Positions 23,713 through 31,576 of a DNA stretch of 47,529 nt are shown one piece after another (positions within the stretch are counted from its first letter, which is position 1; each line of letters begins with the position of its first letter). Made by a program: the position numbers and the translations under genes. The stretch comes from an uncultured Erysipelotrichaceae bacterium (GTDB lineage Bacteria > Bacillota_I > Bacilli_A > RFN20 > CAG-826), in assembly GCA_902803375.1 (NCBI GenBank), contig CADCPN010000002.1, forward strand, positions 1-47,529, given 5' to 3'. The notes beneath the pieces are model-generated. The model worked only from the letters and a program-made list of their open reading frames with translations. It made no database searches and was not told where the DNA came from.

Positions 23713-23788
23713 TGGTGGAGCTGGCCAGAATCGAACTGGTGACCTCCTCGTTGCGAACGAGGCGCTCTCCCAACTGAGCTACAGCCCC
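23713..23788 (-). tRNA. tRNA-Ala (anticodon CGC)
   Basis: A 76-nt cloverleaf with encoded CCA. The acceptor is GGGGCTG/CAGCTCC (one G-T pair), the D arm GCTC-AGTTGGGA-GAGC, and the anticodon arm CCTCG-TTCGCAA-CGAGG with CGC at 23753-23755, reading GCG. The T arm has the TTCGATT loop; its first pair is A-C. Flanked by its own promoter and terminator. Confidence 0.95.
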
Positions 23789-23801
23789 AAACAGCCTGCT
23801 T

Positions 23802-23829
23802 ATTATAAACTTCTCACCCGAACCTGCAA
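23802..23829 (-). promoter_or_regulatory. tRNA-Ala promoter
   Basis: Minus strand TTGCAG (23824-23829), 16 bp, TATAAT (23802-23807), 13 nt before the tRNA 5' end. Confidence 0.8.
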
Positions 23830-23852
23830 CATCCTTTAGCGCCACTTGAAGA

Positions 23853-23936
23853 CAGGATAATCCGGTACAGATGTCCTGATGTGGAAATATCCTGTGGGAA
23901 ACTTTGGTTCCTCAGGGTTCATCGAAGGATATTTTC
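23853..23936. other. Repeat-rich region upstream of the Y-family polymerase gene
   Basis: CAGGATA (23853-23859) is complementary to TATCCTG (23888-23894), which is in turn complementary to AGGATAT (23926-23932, with GAAATATCCT/AGGATATTTTC extending the pairing). Two exclusive hairpins, or three half-sites of an operator, are possible. GTGGAAA occurs more than once. No coding sequence was found in 23830-24012. Confidence 0.4.
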
Positions 23937-24027
23937 AGTGTGGAAAAATGTGGATTTCATAGTTTTGAAAGTCATGGTTTTTACAAGCCTACTTTTGAAA
24001 ATTCTTCGGCCCTAATATGGCGCTGAA

Positions 24028-25296
24028 ATGGAAAAGAGGACCGCCCAAAAAGAAGAGGTCTATGCCGTCATCGACCTCAAGAGCTTCTACGCCTCCTGCG
24101 AATGCGCAGCGAGGGGTTTAGACATTTTTTCCACGCCTCTTGTCGTCGCGGATATCAGCAGGACCGAGAATTCGATTGTCATGTCGGCTACCCCTTACCT
24201 TAAAACTAAATACCGTATTCCCAACGTTTGCCGCATCAGGGATCTCCCGAAGGTCCCCAAGATGATTTTTGCCACCCCTAGAATGGCTTATTACATCGAA
24301 ATCAGCGCAAAAGTCGTTTCAATCTTCTTAGATTTCGTTGATGAAGAGGATTTACACGTCTATTCCATCGACGAGTCTTTCCTGCACCTTACCCCCTACC
24401 TAGAGATGTATGGCTGCGATGCCGAAACCATCGTTGCGCGCATCCAGAAGAAGATTTATGACGAGCTTGGTCTCGTCGCGACCAGTGGAATGGGACCCAA
24501 TATGTTCTTAGCCAAGGTCTGTTTGGATAATGATGGCAAAAAGACCGCTCCTTACCGTGGCCATTGGCATCAGAACGACTTCAAGGAGAAGCTTTGGGCC
24601 GTTCATCCGATCACGGAGATCTGGGGAATCAGCACCGGCATCTCCTCTCATTTGTCCCGCATGGGCATCCGCAGCCTCGAAGCCCTCGCTAGGGCCAATA
24701 TCAAAATCCTAGAAAAGGAATTTGGCGTTATGGGCTATCAGTTGCATAACCTTGCCAACGGCATCGATAGCGCCGATATCCGCAAAAAATATGTGCCTAA
24801 GGAGAAGAACCTTTCCGTTGGGCAAACCTTAACGAAGGACTACACCATGCAAAGCGCAAAGCTCATTCTTCGCGAGATGAATGACGACCTCTGTTTCCGC
24901 CTGCGTATGGCCAATAAGAAAACGTCGTGCGTCTCTTTGTTTGTCGGCTATAGCGCCAAGGTCGGCGGCGGCTTTTCTAGGCAATGCACCATCGATGTTC
25001 CAACCGATGACAACGAAAGCCTCTACGAAGCGATTATGGGCCTCTATGACCGTTTCGTCATGAACTTGCCCATCCGTAACCTAGGTATCAGCTTTTCGCG
25101 TCTAGAAGACTACAACGGGCAGCAATATACGTTATTTGAAGATGGCGAAGAGGTGGAGGAACGTCACTCTCTTTATAAATCGCTAGATAACATCCACTTC
25201 CTTTTCGGTGAGAACAGCGCGCTTCGCGCTACCTCCCTTTTGGAGGATTCCACAATTCGACTACGTCACGAAGAGATTGGAGGACATAAAGCATGA
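24028..25296 (+). CDS. Y-family DNA polymerase, UvrX/YqjW type
   Basis: A 422-residue error-prone translesion polymerase. VYAVIDLKSFYASCECAARG holds the first catalytic Asp and the usual steric Phe-Tyr, and YSIDESFLHLTPYL the second catalytic acids (D, E). HhH DNA-binding follows (EIWGISTGISSHLSRMGIRS), and the C-terminal part is the little-finger domain (SVGQTLTKDYT onward). Family and partner match the Bacillus yqjW/uvrX polymerases, which pair with YolD proteins. YolD follows with a 4-nt ATGA overlap. TAATAT stands 9 nt before the ATG, without Shine-Dalgarno. I saw no clear Gram-positive LexA box upstream, but the region has other repeats. Confidence 0.92.
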   Translation: MEKRTAQKEEVYAVIDLKSFYASCECAARGLDIFSTPLVVADISRTENSIVMSATPYLKTKYRIPNVCRIRDLPKVPKMIFATPRMAYYIEISAKVVSIFLDFVDEEDLHVYSIDESFLHLTPYLEMYGCDAETIVARIQKKIYDELGLVATSGMGPNMFLAKVCLDNDGKKTAPYRGHWHQNDFKEKLWAVHPITEIWGISTGISSHLSRMGIRSLEALARANIKILEKEFGVMGYQLHNLANGIDSADIRKKYVPKEKNLSVGQTLTKDYTMQSAKLILREMNDDLCFRLRMANKKTSCVSLFVGYSAKVGGGFSRQCTIDVPTDDNESLYEAIMGLYDRFVMNLPIRNLGISFSRLEDYNGQQYTLFEDGEEVEERHSLYKSLDNIHFLFGENSALRATSLLEDSTIRLRHEEIGGHKA

Positions 25297-25613
25297 TCGT
25301 AAGTGAAAAAGACCGCGGGATGATGAAATGGATGCCCTACCAGTCCCTGGTAGAGCAAAGCAGCGTCCTCGCGAGGATGCGCTATGAGAAGAACAAAACC
25401 CCAAGACCACACATCGCAAGGGAAAGGGCCGAGGAGATCAATGAGATCCTCGTCCATTATTCTAGGGAAGAGGTGGACGCCAAATATTGGGAGGACGGAT
25501 ATCTGTACCACGCCATCGGCGTCATTGACTCCATCTCCTCCTACTCGCGTTCGCTTAGAATCGGGCGCAAAACAATCGAGTTCATTAACCTCATTGAGCT
25601 GCAAAGAATATAA
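25293..25613 (+). CDS. YolD-like protein
   Basis: A 106-residue protein of the YolD family: DRGMMKWMPYQSLVEQSSVL at the N-terminus and a C-terminal half ending in IGVIDSISSYSRSLRIGRKT IEFINL-like strands. YolD proteins are found next to UvrX/UmuC-type polymerases and are thought to act as their UmuD-like regulators. Its ATG overlaps the stop of the polymerase (ATGA), so the two are co-translated. Ends in a strong terminator. Confidence 0.88.
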   Translation: MIVSEKDRGMMKWMPYQSLVEQSSVLARMRYEKNKTPRPHIARERAEEINEILVHYSREEVDAKYWEDGYLYHAIGVIDSISSYSRSLRIGRKTIEFINLIELQRI

Positions 25614-25642
25614 AATACGGGGCGCGTGCCTCGTATTTTTTT
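25612..25642. terminator. Bidirectional terminator
   Basis: AAAATACG (25612-25619) pairs with CGTATTTT (25632-25639) around an inner GGC-GCGT-GCC stem; T-run follows on the plus strand and the A-run serves the convergent GGDEF gene. Confidence 0.85.
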
Positions 25643-26747
25643 ACCGTTTAGCCGGTTGGGCTTTTGTCTCAGCCTTATTTTCGTACATAAGCTTATCCAC
25701 GCGCTGGATGAGAACGTCTACGTCTTCATCGGGCTGACGGATGGCAACGCCGATAGCGCAGGTATAGGTAATTTGTTTTAACTCAGCACGAAGCTTTGCT
25801 TCCACGTCTTTGATTGCGGTTTCGTTTAGATTGAAGAAGAGGATGGCGAATTCATCGCCACCGACACGGTAGCCTGCGGTTCCTCTAACTAGCGAAGAGG
25901 AGATGGCCTCACCAATCGCGGCAAGGGCTTTATCGCCAGCATTGTGGCCAATTTCATCATTAATCTTCTTTAGGTCGTTCATGTCCAAGCAAATAATGCC
26001 GCTGACCTTGCGCTTCGCCCTGGAATCAACAAAGAAGCAACGACGGTTGAGCAAGCCGGTAATGACGTCTCGCCTGGTAATTTGGACGTGAATATAAACG
26101 TAATAGAGGAAGGTGCCAACGGCGAAGGCGCCGGTGCAGATACCCTGGAAATCAACGTAATATCTATCGCCTTTCGGCTGGCTTTCGGATTCAAGAACGA
26201 TAGCGAGGACCGAGATGAGGGAAAGGTAGAGAAGCAAAGCGCCTGAGATGTAATCCTTCTGGTGGAACTCGGAGAAGGTGAAGTAAATCAAGACGATCAA
26301 ATAGAAGAAAGTGACAACGTGCGGGGTATAGCCTAACGGGCCGCGCATAAAGTGATTGGTGGAGCTGAAGGAATAGGAGATGCCGGTGAAGAAGCAGCTG
26401 AAGCTGACAAATAGGTTGAAGAACTCCGGGAGGGTCAAGAAGAGCATGGTTTTCTTCTTTTTCACGAACATCTGGCAGACCTCAAGAAGAACAAGAGGGC
26501 GCAAAGTATAGCCTAAAGCGCAGAAGACAAGACGAGCCGGGGTGAAGGTCGGGAAAATCTCGACTTTGCCGAAGTAGTATTCCAAGTATTCCACAATCGT
26601 CAAGATAAGAATGGTGAAAGTGCACTCCTTCATCGGGGTGAGGTACTTCTTATCCAAGTCCTTGTTGGAGAAGATGATAATCGCCATGCCAAGGCAAAGG
26701 ATTACCGTAATGAAGTAATGACTAAGAAATTCTAGGAAAAACGGCAT
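25641..26747 (-). CDS. Membrane-bound GGDEF diguanylate cyclase
   Basis: A 368-residue protein. Residues 1-205 contain six to seven predicted membrane helices with short loops, a sensor module I cannot assign. Residues about 210-360 are a GGDEF domain: TRRDVITGLLNRRCFF, DMNDLKKINDEIGHNAGDKA and the intact active site YRVGGDEFAILF. It should make cyclic di-GMP. No RxxD product-inhibition motif precedes the active site. It is the only c-di-GMP gene in the window; no EAL, HD-GYP or PilZ is seen. Confidence 0.9.
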   Translation of the reverse strand: MPFFLEFLSHYFITVILCLGMAIIIFSNKDLDKKYLTPMKECTFTILILTIVEYLEYYFGKVEIFPTFTPARLVFCALGYTLRPLVLLEVCQMFVKKKKTMLFLTLPEFFNLFVSFSCFFTGISYSFSSTNHFMRGPLGYTPHVVTFFYLIVLIYFTFSEFHQKDYISGALLLYLSLISVLAIVLESESQPKGDRYYVDFQGICTGAFAVGTFLYYVYIHVQITRRDVITGLLNRRCFFVDSRAKRKVSGIICLDMNDLKKINDEIGHNAGDKALAAIGEAISSSLVRGTAGYRVGGDEFAILFFNLNETAIKDVEAKLRAELKQITYTCAIGVAIRQPDEDVDVLIQRVDKLMYENKAETKAQPAKR

Positions 26748-26797
26748 AATGAAATGGCCTTAATCCGTGATATTTTACACCAATTCGAAAACAGGCA

Positions 26798-26828
26798 AAT
26801 AAAAACCACATCTCTTCTTTAGATGTGG
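26798..26828 (-). terminator. Terminator of the 55-residue gene
   Basis: CCACATCT (minus strand, 26821-26828) pairs with AGATGTGG (26806-26813), followed by TTTTTATTT. Confidence 0.9.
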
Positions 26829-26849
26829 CTTCTAGATCGAACTCGATTT

Positions 26850-27017
26850 TTAATCGTTGAAGACAGGGTAGACGACCATGCCGTTGTTGATAACAGCGGA
26901 AAGGTTGGTATATGCATAGGCGAGTGCGAAGGCAGTTTTCTCCTTGTCTTCGTCTCTTGCCACGTTTTCTTCATCGTCGGAGATCGGGCTCATGGTCCAT
27001 TCGGATTTGTATTCCAT
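26850..27017 (-). CDS. Small acidic protein (55 residues), unknown function
   Basis: A 55-codon gene: MEYKSEWTMSPISDDEENVA at the N-terminus, an acidic stretch, then KTAFALAYAYTNLSAVINNG and MVVYPVFND at the end. It is not recognised. Support for being real is unusually good for its size: AAGGAGG 10 nt upstream, a promoter (TTGCCA, 16 bp, TATAGT), tandem cre boxes next to the -35, and a strong terminator after the stop. There is no signal peptide. Acidic, with a hydrophobic half, it could bind another protein. Carbon-source control is inferred from the cre sites. Confidence 0.78.
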   Translation of the reverse strand: MEYKSEWTMSPISDDEENVARDEDKEKTAFALAYAYTNLSAVINNGMVVYPVFND

Positions 27018-27061
27018 TTTCTTGCCTCCTTATTTGTCGTGCCTCTTTTTGAAGCGCAACA

Positions 27062-27089
27062 ACTATAAGCAAGCCGGAAACAATGGCAA
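27062..27089 (-). promoter_or_regulatory. Promoter of the 55-residue gene
   Basis: Minus strand TTGCCA (27084-27089), 16 bp, TATAGT (27062-27067). The leader is about 38 nt with AAGGAGG. Confidence 0.65.
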
Positions 27090-27093
27090 TACT

Positions 27094-27120
27094 TGAAAGC
27101 GGTTTCTGAAAACGCTTTCT
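27094..27120. promoter_or_regulatory. Two abutting cre (CcpA) boxes
   Basis: TGAAAGCGGTTTCT (27094-27107) and TGAAAACGCTTTCT (27107-27120) match the catabolite-responsive element pattern TGWAANCGNTNWCA closely. They lie 4 bp upstream of the -35, a position where CcpA often activates. Confidence 0.75.
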
Positions 27121-27169
27121 ATTTTTTCATACTAATAAGTGGCTTTTAATCGAATGTTTTTAAATAAAA

Positions 27170-27183
27170 TGAAAGCGTTATCA
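27170..27183. promoter_or_regulatory. Third cre (CcpA) box
   Basis: TGAAAGCGTTATCA is a full match to the cre consensus, 50 bp upstream of the tandem pair. It could also end-regulate the aminopeptidase transcript, whose 3' end is 40 bp away. Confidence 0.75.
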
Positions 27184-27223
27184 AAATTTTCTATCGACAA
27201 CGCTACATTTATTTACAAAATTT

Positions 27224-28450
27224 TCAGTTTGCCCAGTTTCCGTTCTGGAAGATTTGGATTTCCTTACCATCTTCGGTGGTACCGACAATGTTGAGGTCTT
27301 TGCTGCCAATCATGAAGTCGACGTGGCTGAGGGACTTATTGATGCCGAAACCATGGAGTTCTTCATCGGTGTACTTCTCAAAATTCGGATAAAGATTGGT
27401 GAAGCCTCTGCCTAGTGCCAAGTGGCAGCAGGCGTTTTCATCGTAAAGGGTATTGAAGAAAAGAAGGCCAGTGTTGTTGATCGGGGAGTCATACGGAACA
27501 AGGGCGCATTCGCCTAGGTACGCGCTTCCTTCGTCGAGAGTGAGGATGCTGCGAAGGGCTTCTTCACCTTCCTCTGCGTGAACGTCAACGGCTTTGCCAT
27601 TTTCGAATTTAACCCAGAAATCCTTAATAACAGTGCCGTTATAAACAAGCGGCTTAGCGGAATAGACAATGCCTTCCGCCTGGCCTTTCATTGGGGACGT
27701 GAATGCTTCTTCAGACGGAATGTTCGGCTGGAAGTAGGTTCCACCAAGAGTGGCTTCTCCGCCGCCTGCGAAGATGACACCTGGAATAAGACCGACCTTA
27801 AGATCGGTACCGTTGCTGGAGGTATAGTGTAAGGACGCGAGGTGGAGTGAATTTAGCCAATCGCAGCGAGCCTTAAGGCTCTTGTCGTGCTGTTCCCAAT
27901 TCTCGATGCCCTTGCCGTCATTGGCGCGAGAGGTAAGCAAGATAGCTTCCCAAAGCTTTTCCACAGCAGTTTTTTTGCTCTCTTCAGGAAAAACCTTCTT
28001 GGCCCATTCTTTGGAAGGGGCACCAGCGATGCACCACTGGTACTTGTTATCTCTTTCCTCTTTATAGTGGCCGAGGACCCCGTATTTCGCTTTGCGGATT
28101 CTCGCGACCTTAGCGGCGTCGACACCCTTATTTCCATCTGGATCGTCGGAATCGATCCAAAGGAAGCAAGGAAGCTCTTCGGCATTCCACTTCTCGAAGG
28201 CCTCTTCAAACGGCAGAACTTCGGATAGGTACTTCTCTTTGCCGCGCTTCATGGCGACGCGGTTTAGTTTTTGGGAACCCCAGCGTACTTCGACGTGGGC
28301 GGCTCCGTCCTTATAGCATTCTTCGGCAACCATGGTGACGAAGTCTTCCTGGTCGACATTGGCGCGAATCACAACGGACTGGCCTTTTTTCAGTGCGATA
28401 CCCGATTTAACAATGAGTTCCGCATATGCTTTCAAAAGCGTTTTCTTCAT
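27224..28450 (-). CDS. M29-family aminopeptidase (AmpS/PepS-like)
   Basis: A 408-residue cytosolic metallopeptidase that removes N-terminal residues from peptides. The N-terminal domain (LLKAYAELIVKSGIALKKGQ) and the metal-binding C-terminal domain are both present: GGEATLGGTYFQPNIPSEEA with two metal-ligand acids, YLGECALVPYDSPI, and HLALGRGFTN, HVDFMIGS as the remaining ligands. Full length for M29 (about 410). GAGGAGAG lies 12 nt before the ATG. Divergent from the membrane protein gene at 28520, with 69 bp between. Confidence 0.93.
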   Translation of the reverse strand: MKKTLLKAYAELIVKSGIALKKGQSVVIRANVDQEDFVTMVAEECYKDGAAHVEVRWGSQKLNRVAMKRGKEKYLSEVLPFEEAFEKWNAEELPCFLWIDSDDPDGNKGVDAAKVARIRKAKYGVLGHYKEERDNKYQWCIAGAPSKEWAKKVFPEESKKTAVEKLWEAILLTSRANDGKGIENWEQHDKSLKARCDWLNSLHLASLHYTSSNGTDLKVGLIPGVIFAGGGEATLGGTYFQPNIPSEEAFTSPMKGQAEGIVYSAKPLVYNGTVIKDFWVKFENGKAVDVHAEEGEEALRSILTLDEGSAYLGECALVPYDSPINNTGLLFFNTLYDENACCHLALGRGFTNLYPNFEKYTDEELHGFGINKSLSHVDFMIGSKDLNIVGTTEDGKEIQIFQNGNWAN

Positions 28451-28519
28451 AGGTGAATGTACTCTCCTCGCGGTATACTTTAGGCGTTAAAAGCTTTTTG
28501 CAAAAGGAGAACAGGCAAA

Positions 28520-29374
28520 ATGGCAAAGAAAAACGCAGAAAAACAAAGCAAATCTCCAAAGGTCGCTAAGACCCTTGATGAAAAAATGACCCTCACCTGG
28601 ACCATTTGGAATACCGTCGAGGCTGTGTTGTTGTTGGCCGCAGGCATTATCGCGATCGTCTTTGGCATTCAAGCCAAAGACTTCGATAACCAAGACGCGG
28701 ACACGGTTAAGAACATCATCGTCTTTGTGCTCGGCGCATTCGTCATCCTTGATGGCGTGCTCCGTCTCGTGATGCTTGCACTTCATTACAAAAAATCCGA
28801 TGAATCCACCATCCTCATTGGCGGTTTTGAAATCACTATCGGCATCGTCCTCATGCTCGTTGGCGGCGTTTCCGTCATCGATATGATCATCAAGTTCCTC
28901 GGCGTCGCGCTTACCGTCATTGGAACCTTGTTCCTTGGGTTCTCCATCATGGTCATCGTCAAAAAGACCGAAAAGCTATTCATGCCTATCCTCGAAATTC
29001 TATTTGGCGCTATTTTGATTGGCCTTGGTGTCGCAATCCTCATTCTCCATTATGCGGGCGATAATACCACTCAACTCCGTGTCGTATTCGTCCTCATCGG
29101 TTTGATCATGGCGGTCGCTGGCATCGCGCAGGCCGTCGTCGTTCTTATCACAAAGATTCGTAACAAGAAAAAGAAATCCAAAGAGAAAAAGGAAACCATA
29201 AACGCAGTTCCTTCTTCTAAGGAAGATACCGAAGCCATCGAAAATAAAGCGACAGCTATCGAACATAAGCAGAAAGACGAAGCCGAATCCTCTGACTCCA
29301 ACGTCATCGAGGCCGAGGTTATCGACGAAAAGCCCGCGGAAGAAGACCAGCCGGACGAAGACGATAAGGAATAG
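28520..29374 (+). CDS. Multi-helix membrane protein with acidic tail (paralogue 1)
   Basis: A 284-residue protein. After a Lys-rich N-terminus, TWTIWNTVEAVLLLAAGIIA opens six predicted membrane helices (about 27-48, 60-84, 95-118, 122-148, 155-178 and 186-208), arranged as pairs that recall DUF308-type repeats. A basic stretch (KIRNKKKKSKEKKE) is followed by about 55 acidic residues. The next gene encodes a paralogue with the same opening (WxIWNxVExxLxLxAGIxAxVF). AAAAGGAGAA precedes the ATG. Function unknown. Confidence 0.75.
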   Translation: MAKKNAEKQSKSPKVAKTLDEKMTLTWTIWNTVEAVLLLAAGIIAIVFGIQAKDFDNQDADTVKNIIVFVLGAFVILDGVLRLVMLALHYKKSDESTILIGGFEITIGIVLMLVGGVSVIDMIIKFLGVALTVIGTLFLGFSIMVIVKKTEKLFMPILEILFGAILIGLGVAILILHYAGDNTTQLRVVFVLIGLIMAVAGIAQAVVVLITKIRNKKKKSKEKKETINAVPSSKEDTEAIENKATAIEHKQKDEAESSDSNVIEAEVIDEKPAEEDQPDEDDKE

Positions 29375-29400
29375 CCATCAAAATCAGGATTTTCTGTACG

Positions 29401-29430
29401 ACCCTCAGGCGACTGAGGGTTTTGTTTTTA
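29401..29430 (+). terminator. Terminator of paralogue 1
   Basis: ACCCTCAG-GCGA-CTGAGGGT, followed by TTTGTTTTTA. Confidence 0.9.
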
Positions 29431-29469
29431 CAAATGAAGGGAAAACGTAATGTAACTAAGCAATAATGG

Positions 29470-29502
29470 TTGAAAGATTGGATTGCTTTACTATAGTAAA
29501 GC
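29470..29502 (+). promoter_or_regulatory. Promoter of paralogue 2 with 18-bp palindrome
   Basis: TTGAAA (29470-29475), 16 bp, TATAGT (29492-29497). GCTTTACTATAGTAAAGC (29485-29502) is a perfect palindrome centred on the -10 and fits the CTTTA-N6-TAAAG pattern of 17499-17570. Confidence 0.7.
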
Positions 29503-29530
29503 CCGTTACCCGTTTAGGAGGACAATTCTA

Positions 29531-30253
29531 ATGCTAAAACGTGGTTCTATTGGATGGGCGATCTGGAACATCGTCGAATCCCTTCTTATCTTGACTGCCG
29601 GCATCCTCGCTCTCGTCTTCTGTGAGAGCACCGATGCTTATGCCGTCGCCCTCATCACCGTCGGTTCCATTATTGTCACCGACGCTGGCCTACGACTCAT
29701 CCTTGATGTCATTCAGGCCTTCATCGCGCCAGACGCCGCTCTCGTCCGTGCCAACTATGGCGAAGCCGGCGCTTCCGCCATGGAGCTTGCTCTTGGTATC
29801 GCCTTCATCCTTGGCGGCGTTGCCTTCCAGGGCAACGTTAACGGCAGAGCCGATATCCTTGCCATCTTCAACTTCGCCGCTCTCTTCGCCAGCTTGGTCC
29901 TCATCATCCTTGGCAGCATCATCTTCATCTATGGCCTCGTCTACCTTTGCAAAAAGGCTGGCGTCGTCAATAGCATCGTCGTTATGCTCGGTGGCGCCAT
30001 CCTCATCACCCTGGGCGCTTTGATGATCGTCTACGTCTGGAACAGCGACGAGCTTATGAAGTTCATCTTCATCTTCGCTGGCATCGTCCTTCTCATCGTT
30101 GGCGTCTTCGCCCTTCTCGGCACCATCCTCACTCCCCTTGGAAAAGGCAAGAAAGAGGAAGCCACTGTCGTCGATGCAGAAGTCACTGTCGAAACTCCTG
30201 TCGCATCCAAGGAAGCCTCCGTTGAAGTTCCGGGTGCAGAAGAATCCAAATAA
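29531..30253 (+). CDS. Multi-helix membrane protein with acidic tail (paralogue 2)
   Basis: A 240-residue paralogue of the preceding protein: [20 protein letters not shown], then five more predicted helices with Gly/Ile-rich faces ([20 protein letters not shown]) and an acidic tail after [14 protein letters not shown]. The tail shares the xVxDAEV/VIEAEVI element with paralogue 1. TAGGAGG lies 9-15 nt before ATG 29531, which decides the start; the frame is open to 29483 but that includes the promoter. It has its own promoter, palindrome and terminator, so it can be regulated apart from paralogue 1. Function unknown. Confidence 0.75.
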   Translation: MLKRGSIGWAIWNIVESLLILTAGILALVFCESTDAYAVALITVGSIIVTDAGLRLILDVIQAFIAPDAALVRANYGEAGASAMELALGIAFILGGVAFQGNVNGRADILAIFNFAALFASLVLIILGSIIFIYGLVYLCKKAGVVNSIVVMLGGAILITLGALMIVYVWNSDELMKFIFIFAGIVLLIVGVFALLGTILTPLGKGKKEEATVVDAEVTVETPVASKEASVEVPGAEESK

Positions 30254-30272
30254 TTCCTTCTAACCATATGCG

Positions 30273-30304
30273 AAAAGCCATCCGGAGTTCCGCGGATGGC
30301 TTTT
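30273..30304. terminator. Bidirectional terminator
   Basis: AAAAGCCATCC (30273-30283) pairs perfectly with GGATGGCTTTT (30294-30304). It serves paralogue 2 and convergent folD. Confidence 0.9.
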
Positions 30305-30320
30305 CTAATACATGTATAAG

Positions 30321-31124
30321 CTATTTAGAGGCCTTTGCAGCCACGACAAGGTTCTCCATGAGGGAAATCCTGGTCAATAGTCCAACGCCGCCAGGAACGG
30401 GCGTTTGGATGGCAACGGGGAGGTTAGGGACGGCATCGCCATGAAGCTTGCCATCTTCCCCGCGATTAATGCCAACGTCGACGATGACGGCATCCTTCTT
30501 ATAGGAAAAATGGGAATCAAGGTAGCCTTCTTTTCCGATGGCGATGACGATGAGGTCGCCATGTGCGATATAAAACTGTTTGTCTTCTTCGGTGGTTCTG
30601 CTGTGAAGTATCGTGACGTTGCAGTCGTATCCCTTGGAAGAGAGAAGCCTGGCCATTGGCTTGCCAACGATGTTGCTGCGTCCCAGGACAACGGCATTCT
30701 TGCCTTTGAAGGTGAATCCTTCGTTGCGGAGATAATCCACGATGCCCTTAGGCGTGCATGGGATGAAGGTGGTAAGGGGATGGAAGCCATCGACGTCTTT
30801 GCTTGGGGAGACGGCCATCTTCACTGCTTCTTCATTGATATGAGAAGGGAGCGGAAGCTGGACGATGAGGCCATCTACGCCGGGATCGTTATTGGCTTTC
30901 TCAACAAGGCTAAGAACCTCTTCCTGAGAGGCGGAGGGATCAAGCTTCCATAGTTCAGCATTGGCGCCGATTTCATCAGCATCCTTAAGCTTGCCTCTAA
31001 CATAGGCGTTGGAGGCCGGATCATCGTTGGCCTGAATAATAATGAGATGAGGTTTCTTTGGGAGAGAAAGGATTTCTTTCTTCAGCTCTTCCTTGCGGAA
31101 GGCAACATATTCCTTAATGGTCAT
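30321..31124 (-). CDS. folD: Methylenetetrahydrofolate dehydrogenase/cyclohydrolase
   Basis: A 267-residue bifunctional one-carbon enzyme interconverting methylene-, methenyl- and formyl-THF with [24 protein letters not shown] holds the catalytic Lys, [12 protein letters not shown] and DVDGFHPL the folate site, [16 protein letters not shown] the nucleotide-binding signature, and [12 protein letters not shown] the C-terminal signature (PGGVGPMT in most). The start is ATG 31124: TAAAAT stands 10 nt upstream, without Shine-Dalgarno, and two terminators lie just before it. It supplies the folate pool used by ThyA. Confidence 0.93.
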   Translation of the reverse strand: MTIKEYVAFRKEELKKEILSLPKKPHLIIIQANDDPASNAYVRGKLKDADEIGANAELWKLDPSASQEEVLSLVEKANNDPGVDGLIVQLPLPSHINEEAVKMAVSPSKDVDGFHPLTTFIPCTPKGIVDYLRNEGFTFKGKNAVVLGRSNIVGKPMARLLSSKGYDCNVTILHSRTTEEDKQFYIAHGDLIVIAIGKEGYLDSHFSYKKDAVIVDVGINRGEDGKLHGDAVPNLPVAIQTPVPGGVGLLTRISLMENLVVAAKASK

Positions 31125-31157
31125 AACGTTGAGTATTTTACCATAGCGAAAAAAGAA

Positions 31158-31173
31158 AAGGGCAAGCGCCCTT
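31158..31173 (-). terminator. Second terminator after secG
   Basis: Minus strand AAGGGC-GCTT-GCCCTT followed by TTCTTTTTT. Confidence 0.75.
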
Positions 31174-31177
31174 AAAG

Positions 31178-31199
31178 AAGAAAAAAGACCCAAAGGTCT
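31178..31199 (-). terminator. First terminator after secG
   Basis: Minus strand AGACC-TTTG-GGTCT followed by TTTTTC, immediately after the secG stop. With the next hairpin it forms a tandem terminator that insulates folD. Confidence 0.8.
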
Positions 31200-31202
31200 C
31201 TA

Positions 31203-31508
31203 TTAGAAGTGAAGATACGGAAGCAAGGCTAGGGCCGACTCAGCAGAGGAGGTTTCTTCGCTGGAGGAGGCAAGTTTGCCGTTGCTGACGGAGATGACAA
31301 CCGCCATGAAGAGAAATAGAACGGCGAAGGCAAAGGTAAGCCAGGTGACAACCTTTTCGGAGCCGCGTTCCTTCTGCTTGACAAAGACATTGAGGCCGCC
31401 GCCGGTGATAGCGCCGGAAGCACCTTCGGATTTACCGCCCTGGAGCAAGGACAAAATGATGATGATCAAGCTCACGATAATGAAGAGAATGTCGTACCAC
31501 TTAAGCAT
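31203..31508 (-). CDS. secG: Preprotein translocase subunit SecG
   Basis: A 101-residue membrane protein of the SecYEG channel. Two helices (about 5-22 and 52-74) flank the conserved cytosolic loop LLQGGKSEGASGAITGGG. The C-terminal tail (residues 78-101) is Ser/Ala/Glu-rich and a little longer than usual. AAGGAG lies 9 nt before the ATG. The SecA motor of the same pathway is 5 kb away in this window. Confidence 0.9.
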   Translation of the reverse strand: MLKWYDILFIIVSLIIIILSLLQGGKSEGASGAITGGGLNVFVKQKERGSEKVVTWLTFAFAVLFLFMAVVISVSNGKLASSSEETSSAESALALLPYLHF

Positions 31509-31576
31509 ATTAGTTTTCTCCTTTCTCTACAGAATTTGCGTTTATAAAGTTACTCTAGTTGGGTTGCTTTAGCAAC

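Noticed and set aside
23830-24027. LexA/SOS box before the Y-family polymerase
   Set aside because: No CGAAC-N4-GTTCG-like sequence is visible.
26823-27068. 81-codon plus-strand frame over the 55-residue gene
   Set aside because: The minus-strand gene has ribosome site, promoter and terminator; this frame has none.
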